Assembly: GCA_036927565.1 (NCBI GenBank)
Contig: JAYESD010000006.1
Coordinates: forward strand, 106,179,353 to 106,243,352
DNA: 64,000 nt
Reading direction: 5' to 3'
DNA from: Tuctoria greenei
Lineage: Eukaryota; Streptophyta; Magnoliopsida; Poales; Poaceae
The notes under the pieces are model-generated. The model made no database searches. It was not told where the DNA came from and saw only the letters and a list, made by a program, of their open reading frames with translations. The translations under genes were made by a program, and so were the position numbers. This document shows, one piece after another, positions 32,744 to 43,904 of this stretch. The stretch's first letter is position 1. Each line of letters starts with the position of its first letter.

Positions 32744-35685
32744 TGTGACACTCGGTTCCAGAAATGAACCATGTGTGACGCATATGTGTGCCCAGGATGT
32801 TTAACACACATACACAAGTGATTCACAAATGATAAACAGATAATTACCACAGCACAAAATATTAAATAAGTACTTTTATTACAATATCCAAATAATCCTC
32901 GGATTACCGCTCTAATGATCATTATTAATAAGTTCTGAAAACTAATGCAGTAGAAATAATCTAATAAAGAAAAACTAAGAAAATTAAACATACGGGTAGC
33001 ACGACTCCAAGCAACACCACGGGCAAGTTGATGGCAGCACACAGCCTAGTACTCCGCATTATCCTCATGGTACTCCCAAACATCACCTGAAACTGTTGGT
33101 GGGGAAATTGCAAGGGTGAGTACATGTCATACTCAACAAGTGTGGGAAATAATGACATGTAGCTTAAACAAGGAATTGACAATAAATAATGGCTATTTGC
33201 TAAAAAGTACGTTTAAAACATGTAAAAAGCATCCTATAATGTCTATGTGAAATTTATCCCATCATATCCCAAATAAACATAATAATTTATATCTATCATT
33301 CATTATCCATCCATATACCATATTGTTACCATCATCATTAACCATATCCATTTATCACCATCCAATCCATAATCATAATCATAACCATTACCATAACATC
33401 CCAAATCCCATGTCCACTCTAATCATGTAGGTCATCCAGGTGCTCTTGACCAGGAGCACGGCTATCATGATAGTTTTTAACATTTTGCAGAGGTTGTACC
33501 ATTTTACCCACAAGTTTGTGATTTTGTCACCCGACAGTGACTAAAGAAACCTCCCTTATTCCATTTACACTTCCTTCGGTGTATGGCCAAGAGATCACAA
33601 AATAGCCTTTACAAAGGGACTACCAGCATATTCAGACCCACTGAGGTTTCACCAGGGGTGATGCCTCCAACTGAACACATCCAACCAAGGGCCCCCTCTT
33701 GTGCCGTTCAGATCCCAGGGCAGTCCCACCACTATTGCAAACCCAACCGACTCCGATTCCCCGCTCTTCCAAATGATCTGAATCAATGATGGTAATACTC
33801 CTAATTAATTGGCTAAGCCACACCCATACTTGGTCTTGTGGTGGCACTGTTGTCTTGGCTTATTCTCGCATGGACCGGTCCTTAGATCCAAGGCAAGCAA
33901 AACCACCATATCATCCAACCCAATCCACAAACCATGCTTGCTTAGATCTCCCAGTCCCATGTTACCAATTATTCATGTTCATCAATGCTCATCATCCATT
34001 AGTTCATAATTAAGTCATTTGGTTCTTTTCCCATACCAATTAATTAGAGCGAAGCAAAAAGATCAAAACCCCTTTCCGACTCTTCACAATATATTCCAAG
34101 CGACAAGGATGGTCAAACAAGTCTAGTAAACACTTATCATGGGTTTCCTATCAAATAGACACAAGCATGCAGTTTTTCAAAAAAAAAAACATTTAAAAAC
34201 GGGATCAAAATGATCAAGGACACTTGCCTTGGTCCTAAGGTTGATTAGGGTCAAAAGCTTCAAAGTTCTGGTATTGGAGGTCCTCGACAGCACCCTCTAG
34301 CGCGACACCTTCAATTCCGCGCGAAGACATACAAAACAGACATTACAATCAATACATGCTCATATATTACTCAATATGCCATGACATGCATGATTAATGC
34401 AATTATGTGGTAAAACTTGTTAATGAGTTGCTATTAATGTGTACTAACTAGTTACAATAGGTTTTAAAAAGTTTGAACAGGTTTAGAGTTGATTTGAGTC
34501 AATTTGGAATTAGTTCAGCAACTTCAGATTTAGGTGGCCGAACAAGTCCGTACTGGGGATCGGACTAGTCCGTCCTGGACCAGAAAGTCGAACAAGTCCG
34601 TACTGGGGATCGGACTAGTCCGTCCTGGACCAGAAAGTCGATTGGACTAGTCCGCACATGGCCGGACAAGTCCGCTCGGCTAGGTTTTTTGGGGAATTTG
34701 CAACTAGAGTATAATTAGTTGATTTATGGGACCAATATTGAAGTACAAAGATGATCTAAGGTAATTACCATGAATTAAACAACTCAAGGGTTGTGAATTC
34801 AACGAAACTCGAGATCTTGAGCCTAGATCCAAAGAAGATGGAGAATTGGTGGAGAATTCATGATGATGTCGATGAGCTGACGAAGATCGATCTTGCTTGA
34901 TCCTTCTCCTTCCTCCTTCTCTTCTCCCAGCTACGATGAACCCCTCTTGACGGCAACTCTCACAAACTAGGTTTCGGGGTTTCTTCGATTGTGGCAAAGA
35001 GGTGAAGGGGTGGGTGTCGGGGTGTTTATATAGAGGTGGAGGTGGTAGGCTTTGATAGATTTCGAGTTCAAGGTGGTGGAGGCCGTGTAGAGGTCCCACA
35101 TGGGCTCCACAGGGGTTGGGCACGATGTTATTGGGCCCAATTAAGGTAGAAACCCAATAACAAATTATGGGGAAAAGATAGAATCCGAGTTGGGCACACC
35201 AGACAAGTCAAATAGGGGGCTGGACTAGTCCGTTGGAAGTCAAATGTTGAACGGATATGTCCGTTCAGGTTCCAGACAAATCCGATCTTGTCCATAAAGG
35301 AAAACGGACAAGTCCAGTATAAGCCAAACAAGATCGGAGGTTTGGTAAATTTTCCAAAAACCGGACTGAAGGAGGGATTACCAGATAACTTTGAGAAGTT
35401 CCAGTAGATAGGAACGGACTAGTTCGTACTCAACAACGGACAAGTCCGGACAATCAACAAAAGCAAATTCGGACTAATCCAGGGCAAAAAACGGATAAGA
35501 CCGTAGGGCAATAGAGAGTCAAACGGACTAGCCGGGGTCTCAATCGGACAAGTCGGCACTGCTGTAGAATTTATATGCTGTTTTGGTTCTAGTTCATTTT
35601 AATCTTGTTCCTTTTTATGTTGGTTAATGCTAAACATGTTGAAGAATGTATGCAATGCATGATGGATGAAAATGAGGGTGTTACA
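32744..35685 (-). repeat. 5' LTR of the chromovirus
   Basis: 2942 bp, TGTAACACC (35685) to GTGTCACA (32744) on the minus strand. TATA-like at 35024-35033. Palindrome array at about 35195-35560 upstream of it and a smaller cluster at 34539-34680 downstream, mirroring the other LTR. It is about 40 bp longer, mostly from a 50-bp duplication. Confidence 0.9.
34539..34638 (-). repeat. Exact 50-bp tandem duplication of a palindrome unit
   Basis: Two identical copies (34539-34588 and 34589-34638), each with one AACAAGTCCG and one CGGACTAGTCCG site. The other LTR has a single, diverged copy at the equivalent place (about 26930-26975). Confidence 0.92.
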
Positions 35686-36414
35686 CGCACTAGCAACAAC
35701 ATATTCGTCATAACATAGGAAACACGTCTCCTGCATATCTTGATCCTCAAGTACCAGCGAGAACTTATATTCAAACGTCGAGCGACCAAAAAGATGTTGT
35801 TCAATATTTTGTGAGGGCAATGCAACACATCAGTGATAAGGAGATTCTAGTTGTACCGTTCAACCCGGGTAACCATTGGGTAACCACTGAAATTTCTACA
35901 AGGTACGACCAAGTCTGGTACTGTGACTCCTCAAGGTTGAGAGATGAAAAAACTGGTGCGCGAATAACCCTACATGGAATGATATCTCTTCTGTTATTGA
36001 TGAGTAAGTTCCTTCTTCACTTTATATTTTGACTGTTTCGTCCTTGCACGATAATTTTACATTGACTGTGAATGTTTTTGTTTAGGGCTTTTGAACAAGT
36101 AAAATGAAAACACCGACAACTTAAATATCATAATGCATTCGACGTCCCACAACAAGCTCCGGGCAACATGTGTGGCTTCCATGTCTGCTTACACATGGCT
36201 TTATTTGAAGAGCAGCCTAATTGCAATGCATGTGTAAGTGCATTTATTTTACTTTGTTACTAATCTATTGCTAAATCTCATTTTTATTCTGTGGCAAGAC
36301 TATGGACCCACCTTCAGGAACGCTAAAGGTCGTAGCCTCGAGCAAATTAGAGACTTACTATGCAGGCTCGACATTTCTGAAATCATTCAAAGGGAGAATT
36401 ACATTACCATGTAG
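35686..36414 (+). pseudogene. CACTA Ulp1-like (C48) cysteine protease, 3' exons
   Basis: Continues the exon cut by the Gypsy. It encodes QKDVVQYFVRAM, KEILVVPFNPGNHWVTTE (catalytic His) and DQVWYCDSSRL (catalytic Asp). A GTAAGT donor at 36004 and TTTTGTTTAG acceptor at 36085 lead to AFEQVK, stop, then NAFDVPQQAPGNMCGFHVC, with the Gln and Cys of the active site. After a further intron (donor near 36232-36234, acceptor 36298), GPTFRNAKGRSLEQIRDLL ends at TAG 36412-36414. All four active-site positions are kept, but stops near the junction, at 36106 and a frame change near 35985 break the gene. Ulp1-type domains are known in CACTA second proteins. Confidence 0.85.
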
Positions 36415-36800
36415 AGGATTAGGTGACAATTATTCTTTGTGCAATTAGTTACTTGTTAAGTTGGATGAACAGGGGAATTATTTGTAAATAGTTACTTAGT
36501 AATCGTGATTGACACTTTGCTAATATTTGATTGGTCAATGTGTGTGATATCCACTTGGGTATACATATCTTTCTATATGTGTATGTTGCTGATATTGGCA
36601 ATGCGGCTGCCAAATACTGGCTAGCTCCAGAATGCAGCCGGCAACCTAGATAATCAGTGGTGGGGGGCATCTAATAGGAGACATGCATTAGCAGGGAGCG
36701 TCTCCTTGTTAGTGTCGCAGTGACCCTGCCTATAAACAATCTACGGCGTGTTGTAACAGAGAACATCTTTGATTACATAAATAAAGGAGACACACGTCCG
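36415..36800 (+). other. CACTA 3' tail
   Basis: Matches 5960-6290 of the Argonaute-carrying copy (GATTGACACTTTG, AATATTTGATTGGTCAAT, GGCAATGCGGCTGCCAAAT), then subterminal motifs GGAGACATGC and GCGTCTCC. Similarity ends near 36797 and no CACTA terminus is present. Confidence 0.7.
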
Positions 36801-39800
36801 TGAATAGCTTGTTGATGTGATCCACCTTATGCAGGTACACTAACTACATGAACATATTGCGAGTAGAACATGTTTGTGAGAGACCGTCTTTAGTGCCACC
36901 GTCGGTACGTATATGCCTGTTATAATCCGGTTAGGATTTTCATTTTTGTGAGGCACCGTTGTACTGACATAACTCTTATGATGCATCAATGTCATAACTC
37001 CTTAATCTCATCCTTTCAATGTTAATGAGTCAACTTAGCTTTCGTGACTAAAAATGTGAACTTCGGAACCAATATGAACTATTGAACTCTAATGTTGAAC
37101 TAAGATTCAAATTAGTGTTAAGTTTCAAACCAAATGTTTTAAAAACGGAAATCCCTGTTTTCTACCAGAAATTTGACCTCAATTTGAAAAGCCATAACTC
37201 CCAATTGAATAGTCCAATGAAGGGTGCCATACATTTCTGGAAATATCTGAGAGTTCCTTATAACTTTTCTGTTCAACTCCAGAGCAGAATCCCTCTCCAA
37301 CCTATTCAAAATTTCAAATCACCAAACTCTGCCAAATCTGGACAGAGACTGAACCAGTTTCTGGACTCTTTGCTAATTTGATCATAACTCTTTGTTAAAA
37401 ATTCAAAGGGATTCATATGTTACATACCCGGAAACCTTACAAGATGTGTATAAATGTTGTAATTTAAATTCCTCTCAAATTTTGAATATATATCTGTATA
37501 AAAATTTGTGGACAAATCAACCATAAACAAATGAACTGCTGTCAAAATTTCACAGAAAGTCTGTCATCTTTAAAATCACATAACTCATGATCCAGAACAG
37601 CTATGAGGGCAAGTAAAAAATTCATAAATATGTTAATGTCCTCTACAACTTTTCTTTTCACTCCCACAACAGATTTCCAAGTTAAATTGGTAAAATTGTC
37701 AGAAGAACATAAACTGCTACAACAACACAAATCTGGGAACCCTTTTTGAACCTTTCTGTTATTTGCTCATAACTTCCTGCATAAAGCGCTAAGAGTCATG
37801 TGATGCACTGTTGGGAAGCTTGTGATGTGTTCTCAAACTTTGTAATTCTGGGCATCAGCTAATTATGTCCAGAAACATTTGGAAAAGTGAATCAAAGTTG
37901 GTACATACTAGGGAGATGCTGCAGAAATGATTTAGAAAGCATGTTAACTTTGAAACTCCATATCTTTGGAACCAGAATTGATGTGAGAGCAAGTGAGTAC
38001 TCCTTGAGAATATAGTGAAGTTAACTTTAACTTCAGTACTCAACTCAAGCTGTGAAAGTGCCATTGGCATCATCGAAATTTGAAGTTGGTACAGGCTGGT
38101 TGATTCTGGACAGTATATCGATCGGGTAATTTCAAATGTAATAGAGAGAAACTATCGGTGATGAAATACACTCTTTTGGAACTAGAGATTGAAAACTTGG
38201 TTGAGAGGTTAGTTGGTTTGGTATGTAGTGATTTCTAAAGTTACTACATTGGAACTTAAGGGGGAAGGAGTGCCCGAGTTAACTGAGATGTTCCATAACT
38301 GATCACATGCATCGGAGTTCATCGACACCAACACCACAAAATGGAATTGCATCTGTGCAGGAGCAAACTTTGAGTACAAGACTGACTCATCATTATTAAG
38401 AGAGTGATGACTTCGTTAGAGTTATCTTAAACTTCACAAAGGATGAGATTCTTAGTGTATTATCCAACCATTCCTTATCAATCTTCGAAATGTGAATCTA
38501 GCAACCTTGGTCATTATATGAAAGAAGCATTCCTTGCTTAGCCACTTTCATGACCAAGTATTTTAAGCCTTGGGCATCCTCAAATATTTCTTATTGTATT
38601 TGAATTGTATTACCTGTTCTTGCTCAAACCATACAAGAGAGTGCATCATACCTTATGCACTGCATACACACTACATCATCCAACTTGTCATGCATCATGA
38701 AACACTAGTCAACAATGGCATAAGCAAAGCGGGAAAATGATTAATAATGAACTATGAGCAAGAATGAGTATCTCCATTCAAATCCTTAAGTTATGTCTAA
38801 TCACCTTGATCTTTTTACCATCCTTGTGTTGTATTAAACTTGTTTCCTTCTTTCTTTATGATTAACACAAGGGAAGACAATCATTCAAATCCCTTATAAC
38901 CAAGCAAAAGTTGAGTCCTTATCCCTAACTTGTTTAGACTCAACTATTACCAGTGTTTGGAACTTAACTACTTTCTATTCACGAGAAATACCGGTCATAT
39001 GCTTATTCTCATGAAACCTCTTGATTTTCTCCATACTTGGGATTACCAAATGATTATCCAACTTTGTGACGTTTGTCATATCCTTGACTATGTCTAAATC
39101 CTTGCATTAATGCATGTGACTTTGACATTTCCAAAAACCTTGTTGTTATCATATGTCGTGAGTCTTTGCTAGCTGGCCACATAAGTGGAATTGATCGTTT
39201 GATGCCCTTATGCCCATGCAAAGTGTTCCTATTGTTTTCTAAATTGTTAAGACATCAAGTCGAGGCGAGATTACTGATTCCTTAAGTAATTCCGCTAAAA
39301 CACCTTGATTTATGCTTGGAAAATAATACCCTAAGCTTTAAGGACTCAGTTACACAAAGCCAGTGTTGAAAGCAGGTGCATTATTATTCAAGATAGTCAA
39401 GATGATCAACAGAGTTGAAGAACCAGGTGTTCATTCTCCGAGTACAAGACTAAGGCAGTAAAGTCTTCATGAGGGCAACGTCAAAAAATAAGAAAACCAA
39501 ATAGCACAGAACCTTATGTGCCTCTACCATGAAAAATGTTACAGCAGTTCAACGTCAAGAAGAAGATCTCAAGACACCGCCGTAACTTTGTATGAGAATG
39601 AAACAAACTTTACGGTGTGATCTCATTCCCGCCGAGCATCCGAATATTTAATTAAAAATATAAATATGAGTCCACAATGTGTTTCTCATATTTTAAATAG
39701 CAGCCTCGTCAAGTGTTAGGATTTTACACATTTGCGGGTTTCAAATTAAATGGGTCACAAAAGATGAAATCCAAATTCAAATTTGACTTTCAAACTCAAT

Positions 39801-41290
39801 ATCAATTCATAGTTTGGAATTCAAAAATAGATTCTCCATATTTTACTTAGCCAACCAGCCAAAATTCAAGGATTTTAGAGCACATTTATTTGCTGAAACT
39901 GATTTTGAAGAAAAGAGCCAAAGGGGGATGGTGGACCCCACTGTCAGCTACACAAGCAACCTTACCGACTCACTCTGTTTCTCTCTTATCGTCAACTGCT
40001 CACCGGGCGCCACGCACTGCATTTGCATGCGCCACCTCCCCAGCAACCAACCTAGCCATAAGCAAACCCAGGGCCGCCTTTATCGTTCTCTGCCTCACTC
40101 ACGTTGGTCTCCCTTGCTCTCTGTTGGCTCACGCACGGCCACATAGCAGCATCTCGCCATTTCTCTGCACGATGCTGCACTCCCATGCAGTGCTGTTTCC
40201 CCTGCTGTTCCGGTCCTGCCCGAGGCCATGCACAAGTCTTGGTCCTCACCGACATGCCCAGCTTGTTGCTGCGCCTTCCCTCCAGAGCAGAGGAGCTCTC
40301 CATCTGTTTTGCCGTCGCCCATCGATTCAACATTGACGTGATTCTTCTTCTGTTTTCACAGCTCGTCCAATTGTGCAACAGCATCGCCAAGGCGCCCTCA
40401 TCGCCCTGGAAGTGGCGCCTGGCCATACGTCGCCTTTCCCCTAACTGCCACGGTGGAAATTGATTTATTCCCCTTCGGTTGCTTCACCGTCGCGCCTCAA
40501 CGTCACCCGGCATCTACGATGGTCCTCCCAACCTGCTGAGCCGACATAAAGGTACGCCTAATACTCCTCTTAGTGTCCTTGCTCATCGGTTGTGGCCCCT
40601 AGCGGTCCATCACCGAGTCGTGACGTAGTAATAAAAAGTAGTTCGAAGAATATGAATATGACGCTATGAATAATCTTTTGTACTGCAACCTTGACTGAAT
40701 TAGAGATAGCATAATTAAAGTTATAATTCCTGAACATTTAACTTGAATGAAGCTTATGCAGCTTTGGGCAAGTATCATCACGGACGGAGCGTTTCTTGTT
40801 TGATTGTGGAGTTCATTATGATGCATGCGCACTGATATCGCATTTGCTACTTTAAAACGTACAACTAAGGATTTACTTTCGACGAGTTCATTTCTGAGAA
40901 TCACAACTTCTAGTCTTTAAAGTTCCAAACATGTAGAATTTCATGCATTAGGTGAGACGGTTAAGTCTTGTTGAGCTTCGTGCTCTCGGTTGTTATATTC
41001 ATGTTTTTGCAGGTATAATCTTTTGCTTATGTTGATGGATGTCTGGTGAGAACTCGACCTCATCGAGCTGTATATCTCACTAGATAACCTTTTCGTTGCT
41101 GATCTGCTTCGTGTTGCTAGTGAGAAGCGTCCGCGGGCATGGACGGCTTCTCTTATGCATAGCTAGTTGACAGAATGAGTATGTACTTTCCGTTGTGTGT
41201 GTACCATTGTGGTACACTATGTTGTAAACAACATCTTATTATGAAATGAAAACTTTGTATCTTTATTATGTCTTTTCGTCTCTTTATTAT
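36800..41290. other. Long non-coding region, probable LTR remnant
   Basis: No supported gene in 4.5 kb. 37190-38060 shows a weak ~190-bp periodicity. 38100-39700 is AT-rich without recognisable coding. 39930-40560 is GC-rich, like a transcribed leader. 40960-41290 is AT-rich with TGAAATGAAAA and repeated TTTATTATGTCTTTTCG, resembling a polyadenylation region. That order suits a plus-strand Gypsy LTR several kb long, but I could not place its ends or a partner. Confidence 0.3.
37190..38060 (+). repeat. Diverged ~190-bp tandem repeat anchored on CATAACTC
   Basis: Anchors (CATAACTC, CATAACTT or CATATCTT) at about 37191, 37383, 37579, 37768 and 37966, spaced 188-198 bp. Secondary matches recur after each anchor, for example CCAGAACAGCTATGAGGGCAA (37590s) against CCAGAATTGATGTGAGAGCAA (37975 on), and ACAACTTTTCT/ATAACTTTTCT. 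Confidence 0.5.
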
Positions 41291-41777
41291 ATCTTTTCGT
41301 GTGTGCTGTTGGGTGCTATATCACACGACACCACTCAATGGGAATCTTGGAATGCCGGGACCCCGATCCGTCACAACGGCCTAGTCCGTTGTTAAGCGGA
41401 CAAGTTTGCTGTACAATAACGATAAGGGATTGCAGACTAAAATGCCACTACCCGGAGAAGTCCGAGGCTTTACAGTTTCAAAATCGGGCTAGCCCGTAAA
41501 ATTAATGGACAAGTCCGGATGGGAACATAAGCAAAACAGGACTAGTCCGTACAAGGTAACGGACAAGTCCGTTGCCCTGAAGAACTAAATTAAGCCAGAG
41601 TAGACGGGTATACCGGAGTACTCCGGGATGGGGACTGGACAAGTCCATACCCATTATTGATTTTAATGGTTCGTTTGCCTCTAATTCATTTTAATATTGT
41701 TTCTTTTTGTAGTGTCTTAACATCAACATGTATGGGGACGAATGCATTGCATGATGAATAAAAATGAGGGTGTTACA
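41290..41777 (-). repeat. Partial Gypsy LTR (U3 end) with palindromes
   Basis: On the minus strand it starts TGTAACACCCTCATTTTTAT at 41777, as in the chromovirus LTRs, and shares ATTCATTTTAAT-type DNA next to that end. 41375-41660 carries eight or more dyads related to CGGACWWGTCCG, but the rest is too diverged to be the same subfamily. The left limit is uncertain and no second end was found. Confidence 0.7.
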
Positions 41778-41785
41778 GAGTTGCT

Positions 41786-43485
41786 ATAGATCTACTTCCC
41801 CTCCATCCTTGTTTCAAGAGGGGACGAGGCCATCATGACAAACTACTTCCCTGTCGCATTGACCGGTTCTGCCCAGTCATGGCTCATGAACCCCCCCCCC
41901 CCCCGGGGTCCATAACCCCCTGGGCAGAGTTGTGTCGGCAGTTCACGACAAACTTCGGCAGCTCCTACACACGCCCCGACACCAAGCTAGACCTCCACAC
42001 CGTGCAACAATGCCGGAGGAAGTCCCTGTGATCCTTTAACCGACGATTCTCCCTAGTACAAAACACCATTCCCCACATCTCGAATGCCTCTATTGTAGTT
42101 GTATTCAGACAGATTGTGCGATACAAGAAGATGCTCAAGAAGTTAGCCATGCATAACGTGCAAGATGTCTCTGAGCTCTTCGTCTTAGCGGATCGGTGTG
42201 CCAGGGCCGCAGAGGGGCGCAACTGACACTCCCATTCTACTCCTGAGGCGGGAAATGTCGGTCAACCCGGTCGGGGTGCTGCTGCTCAAGGCAGCAGCAA
42301 GAAAAACAAAAAGGTCTGGTGGCAAGGACAAGCCACTAACAGGGGCCCCAGTTGCTGCAACTGCAGCGGTCGGCGGAGGCCAGGGGCCACGCCTTGACAA
42401 GCGATCGCGACAGTCACCTGACGGTGGAGATAGCGTCAAGCCATGCCCAATGCACAACACTAAGCTCTACATCGCTAGTGAGTGCCGGGAGATCAAGAAG
42501 CTTGCGGAACATTACCGCGAGCAGTAGCAGCGCCCAGACGGTGCACCTTTCCGCCAGCGAGAAGGCAAATAGAAGGTCGACCCTTACGTCAATGAGCAGA
42601 AGGAGATCAAGTACCAGGACGTCTAGCGCGCCCTAAAAGAAGTATATGGACCCTACGACTTTGACTCCAGCACTAACAACAAGCATAGCAAGACGCTCCA
42701 CGTCATCTATGGGGGCTCCCAAGACATCATGTCCCAGAATGTTGTCAAGACCCTACATCAGGCAATGGCAGCGGTAGCTCCAACCCCCAGCCTAGCGCCA
42801 CAACACAAGTGGATGAGGGCGCCGATCAGCTTCGACACCTCCGACTGCCCCAAGAACATGGCGGGAGTAGGATTGCTCCCGATTCTTGTTGCCTCGACCA
42901 TCGCCAACATCAAGCTCTACCACATGCTGATCGATGGTGGGGCGGGCCTCAACCTCATCAATCGTGCAGCTTTATAGAAGCTGCAGATCCCCATGTCTAA
43001 GCTCAAGCCCTCAAGCCCATTATCGGGGGTAGGACCGGGGCACGTCATTCCGTATGGTAACATCTACCTACCGGTCACATTCGGAATGCCTGGGAATTAC
43101 CGTATGGAGAGCATCCTCTTTGACGTGGAAGAGGTCGACCTCCCCTTCAATGCATACATACTTTTGTACGTGCCATGCATAAAACGTTCAGAGACCTCAT
43201 TCAAAACCCAGTAGAAGTGTATGTCGATGACATCTTTGTCAAAATCAAAATGCATACATCCTTGCTAGACAACCTCACCCTAGTTTTGACATGTTGCGCT
43301 CCACGTGCATGAAGTTGAACCCGAACAAGTGCGTGTTCGGGGTTTCTGCCAGGAAGATGCTCAGTTTCTTGGTCTCGCATTGATGAATCGAGGCCAATCT
43401 GGAGAAGATCAAGGCGATCGAGTTGATGCGGCCCCCGACCTGCATCAAGGACGTGTAGAAGCTCACGGGGTGCTTGGCTCATACG
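41786..43485 (+). pseudogene. Tat Gypsy relict: gag, protease and a piece of RT
   Basis: Gag similarity starts near 41830 (NYFPVALTGSAQSW, then FTTNFGSSYTRPDTK, FNRRFSLVQN, ELFVLADRCARA). A zinc-binding-like segment near 42440 reads CPMHNTKLYIASECREIKKL. Protease-region landmarks follow: KTLHVIYGG, APISFDTSDCPKNM, HMLIDGGAGLNLINRAAL, GNIYLPVTFGMPGNYR, ESILFDVEEVDLPFNAYI. At about 43160 it jumps to late RT (KTFRDLIQNPVEVYVDDIF, LNPNKCVFGVSARKML), so the first half of RT is deleted although YVDD survives. Frames shift often; similarity ends near 43485. Confidence 0.75.
41891..41904 (+). repeat. Poly-C run
   Basis: Fourteen C in a row followed by GGGG, inside the decayed gag. Possibly slippage, or a length that sequencing did not resolve. 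Confidence 0.8.
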
Positions 43486-43489
43486 ATCA

Positions 43490-43889
43490 AATCCTATTTT
43501 GGGTGTGCAAAGGAATTGTATGGAGAGAAGGCGTGAACCTCTCTCCTCTATGTGAGAAAAGTTTTCCCATCCTAATGCACGCCAAATAGAAAGAATTCGG
43601 AATCCATACCTATTTTGGATATCAAATTCGGATCATAAGCTTTTGTATGAGAAAACTCATGATCTTGGAGGAGCTTGTGTGCTTGATCTTCAACTTCACT
43701 TTGTATGTTGAAGTCGTCGTCGTGAAGAAGTTGGTGAGGGTTGCTTCTCTCTCCCATGGGAGTGTCATCACCTACACTCCTCCGTGAACTTGGTGTAGTA
43801 ATGGAAGAGGGGCTTGCACTTGAATCTCCACCATGGATTGAGTTTGCAGCCAACTTCCTCTTTCCAAACAACCTCTTCATTCCTTTCAT
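43490..43889 (-). pseudogene. Athila-like ORF1 (gag) N-terminus
   Basis: ATG near 43889 starts MKGMKRLFGKRKLA, then a Ser/Thr-rich stretch and FSHTKAYDPNLISKIGMDSEF. After a frame change near 43580 the reading continues GWENFSHIEERGSRLLSIQF. The pair (YDP..., GMD..., then GSRLL.IQFLCTL) is characteristic of the Athila ORF1 family of plant Gypsy elements. The rest of the gene is absent; at about 43485 it meets the Tat relict. Confidence 0.6.
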
Positions 43890-43904
43890 GGACAAAACAA
43901 ACAA

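Larger units (their letters stand above)
25122..35685 (-). mobile_element. Chromovirus (Tekay/Del-like) Ty3/Gypsy element
   Basis: On the minus strand: 5' LTR 32744-35685, tRNA-Met primer site at 32729-32740, gag, protease, RT, RNase H, integrase, chromodomain, polypurine tract at 28022-28036, 3' LTR 25122-28021. LTRs start TGTAACACCCTC and end in TGTCACA. Flanks GGCAC (25117-25121) and CGCAC (35686-35690) form a target duplication with one mismatch. One polyprotein frame is traceable from about 32464 to 28040 with around a dozen stops, a deletion in integrase and few frameshifts. Inserted four bases inside a protease exon of the surrounding CACTA gene. Confidence 0.92.
15180..36800 (+). mobile_element. 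CACTA element with Ulp1-type gene, interrupted by two LTR elements
   Basis: Pieces are 15180-15494, 22397-25121 and 35691-36800. Subterminal GAGACG motifs occupy 15210-15494. The leader after the Copia insertion (22397-22640) matches 4860-5000 of the Argonaute-carrying copy, the gene starts near 23010 and ends at 36414, and the tail (36415-36790) matches 5950-6280. The 3' subterminal region is cut off near 36797. Target duplications CTTAG/CTTAT and GGCAC/CGCAC flank the two insertions. Whether 13590-15179 was once part of the same element is open; the renewed subterminal block argues against it. Confidence 0.7.

Noticed and set aside
35811..36032. Stand-alone small host gene with a protease-like motif
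   Set aside because: It is one exon of the CACTA Ulp1-like gene; upstream and downstream exons are in place on both sides of the Gypsy.
39814..40463. GC-rich plus- and minus-strand open frames of 110-148 codons
   Set aside because: Low-complexity Pro/Ser/His/Cys-rich translations with no domain; fits an LTR leader.
41891..41904. Poly-C run as a functional element
   Set aside because: It lies in decayed gag; slippage or a base-calling artefact is simpler.
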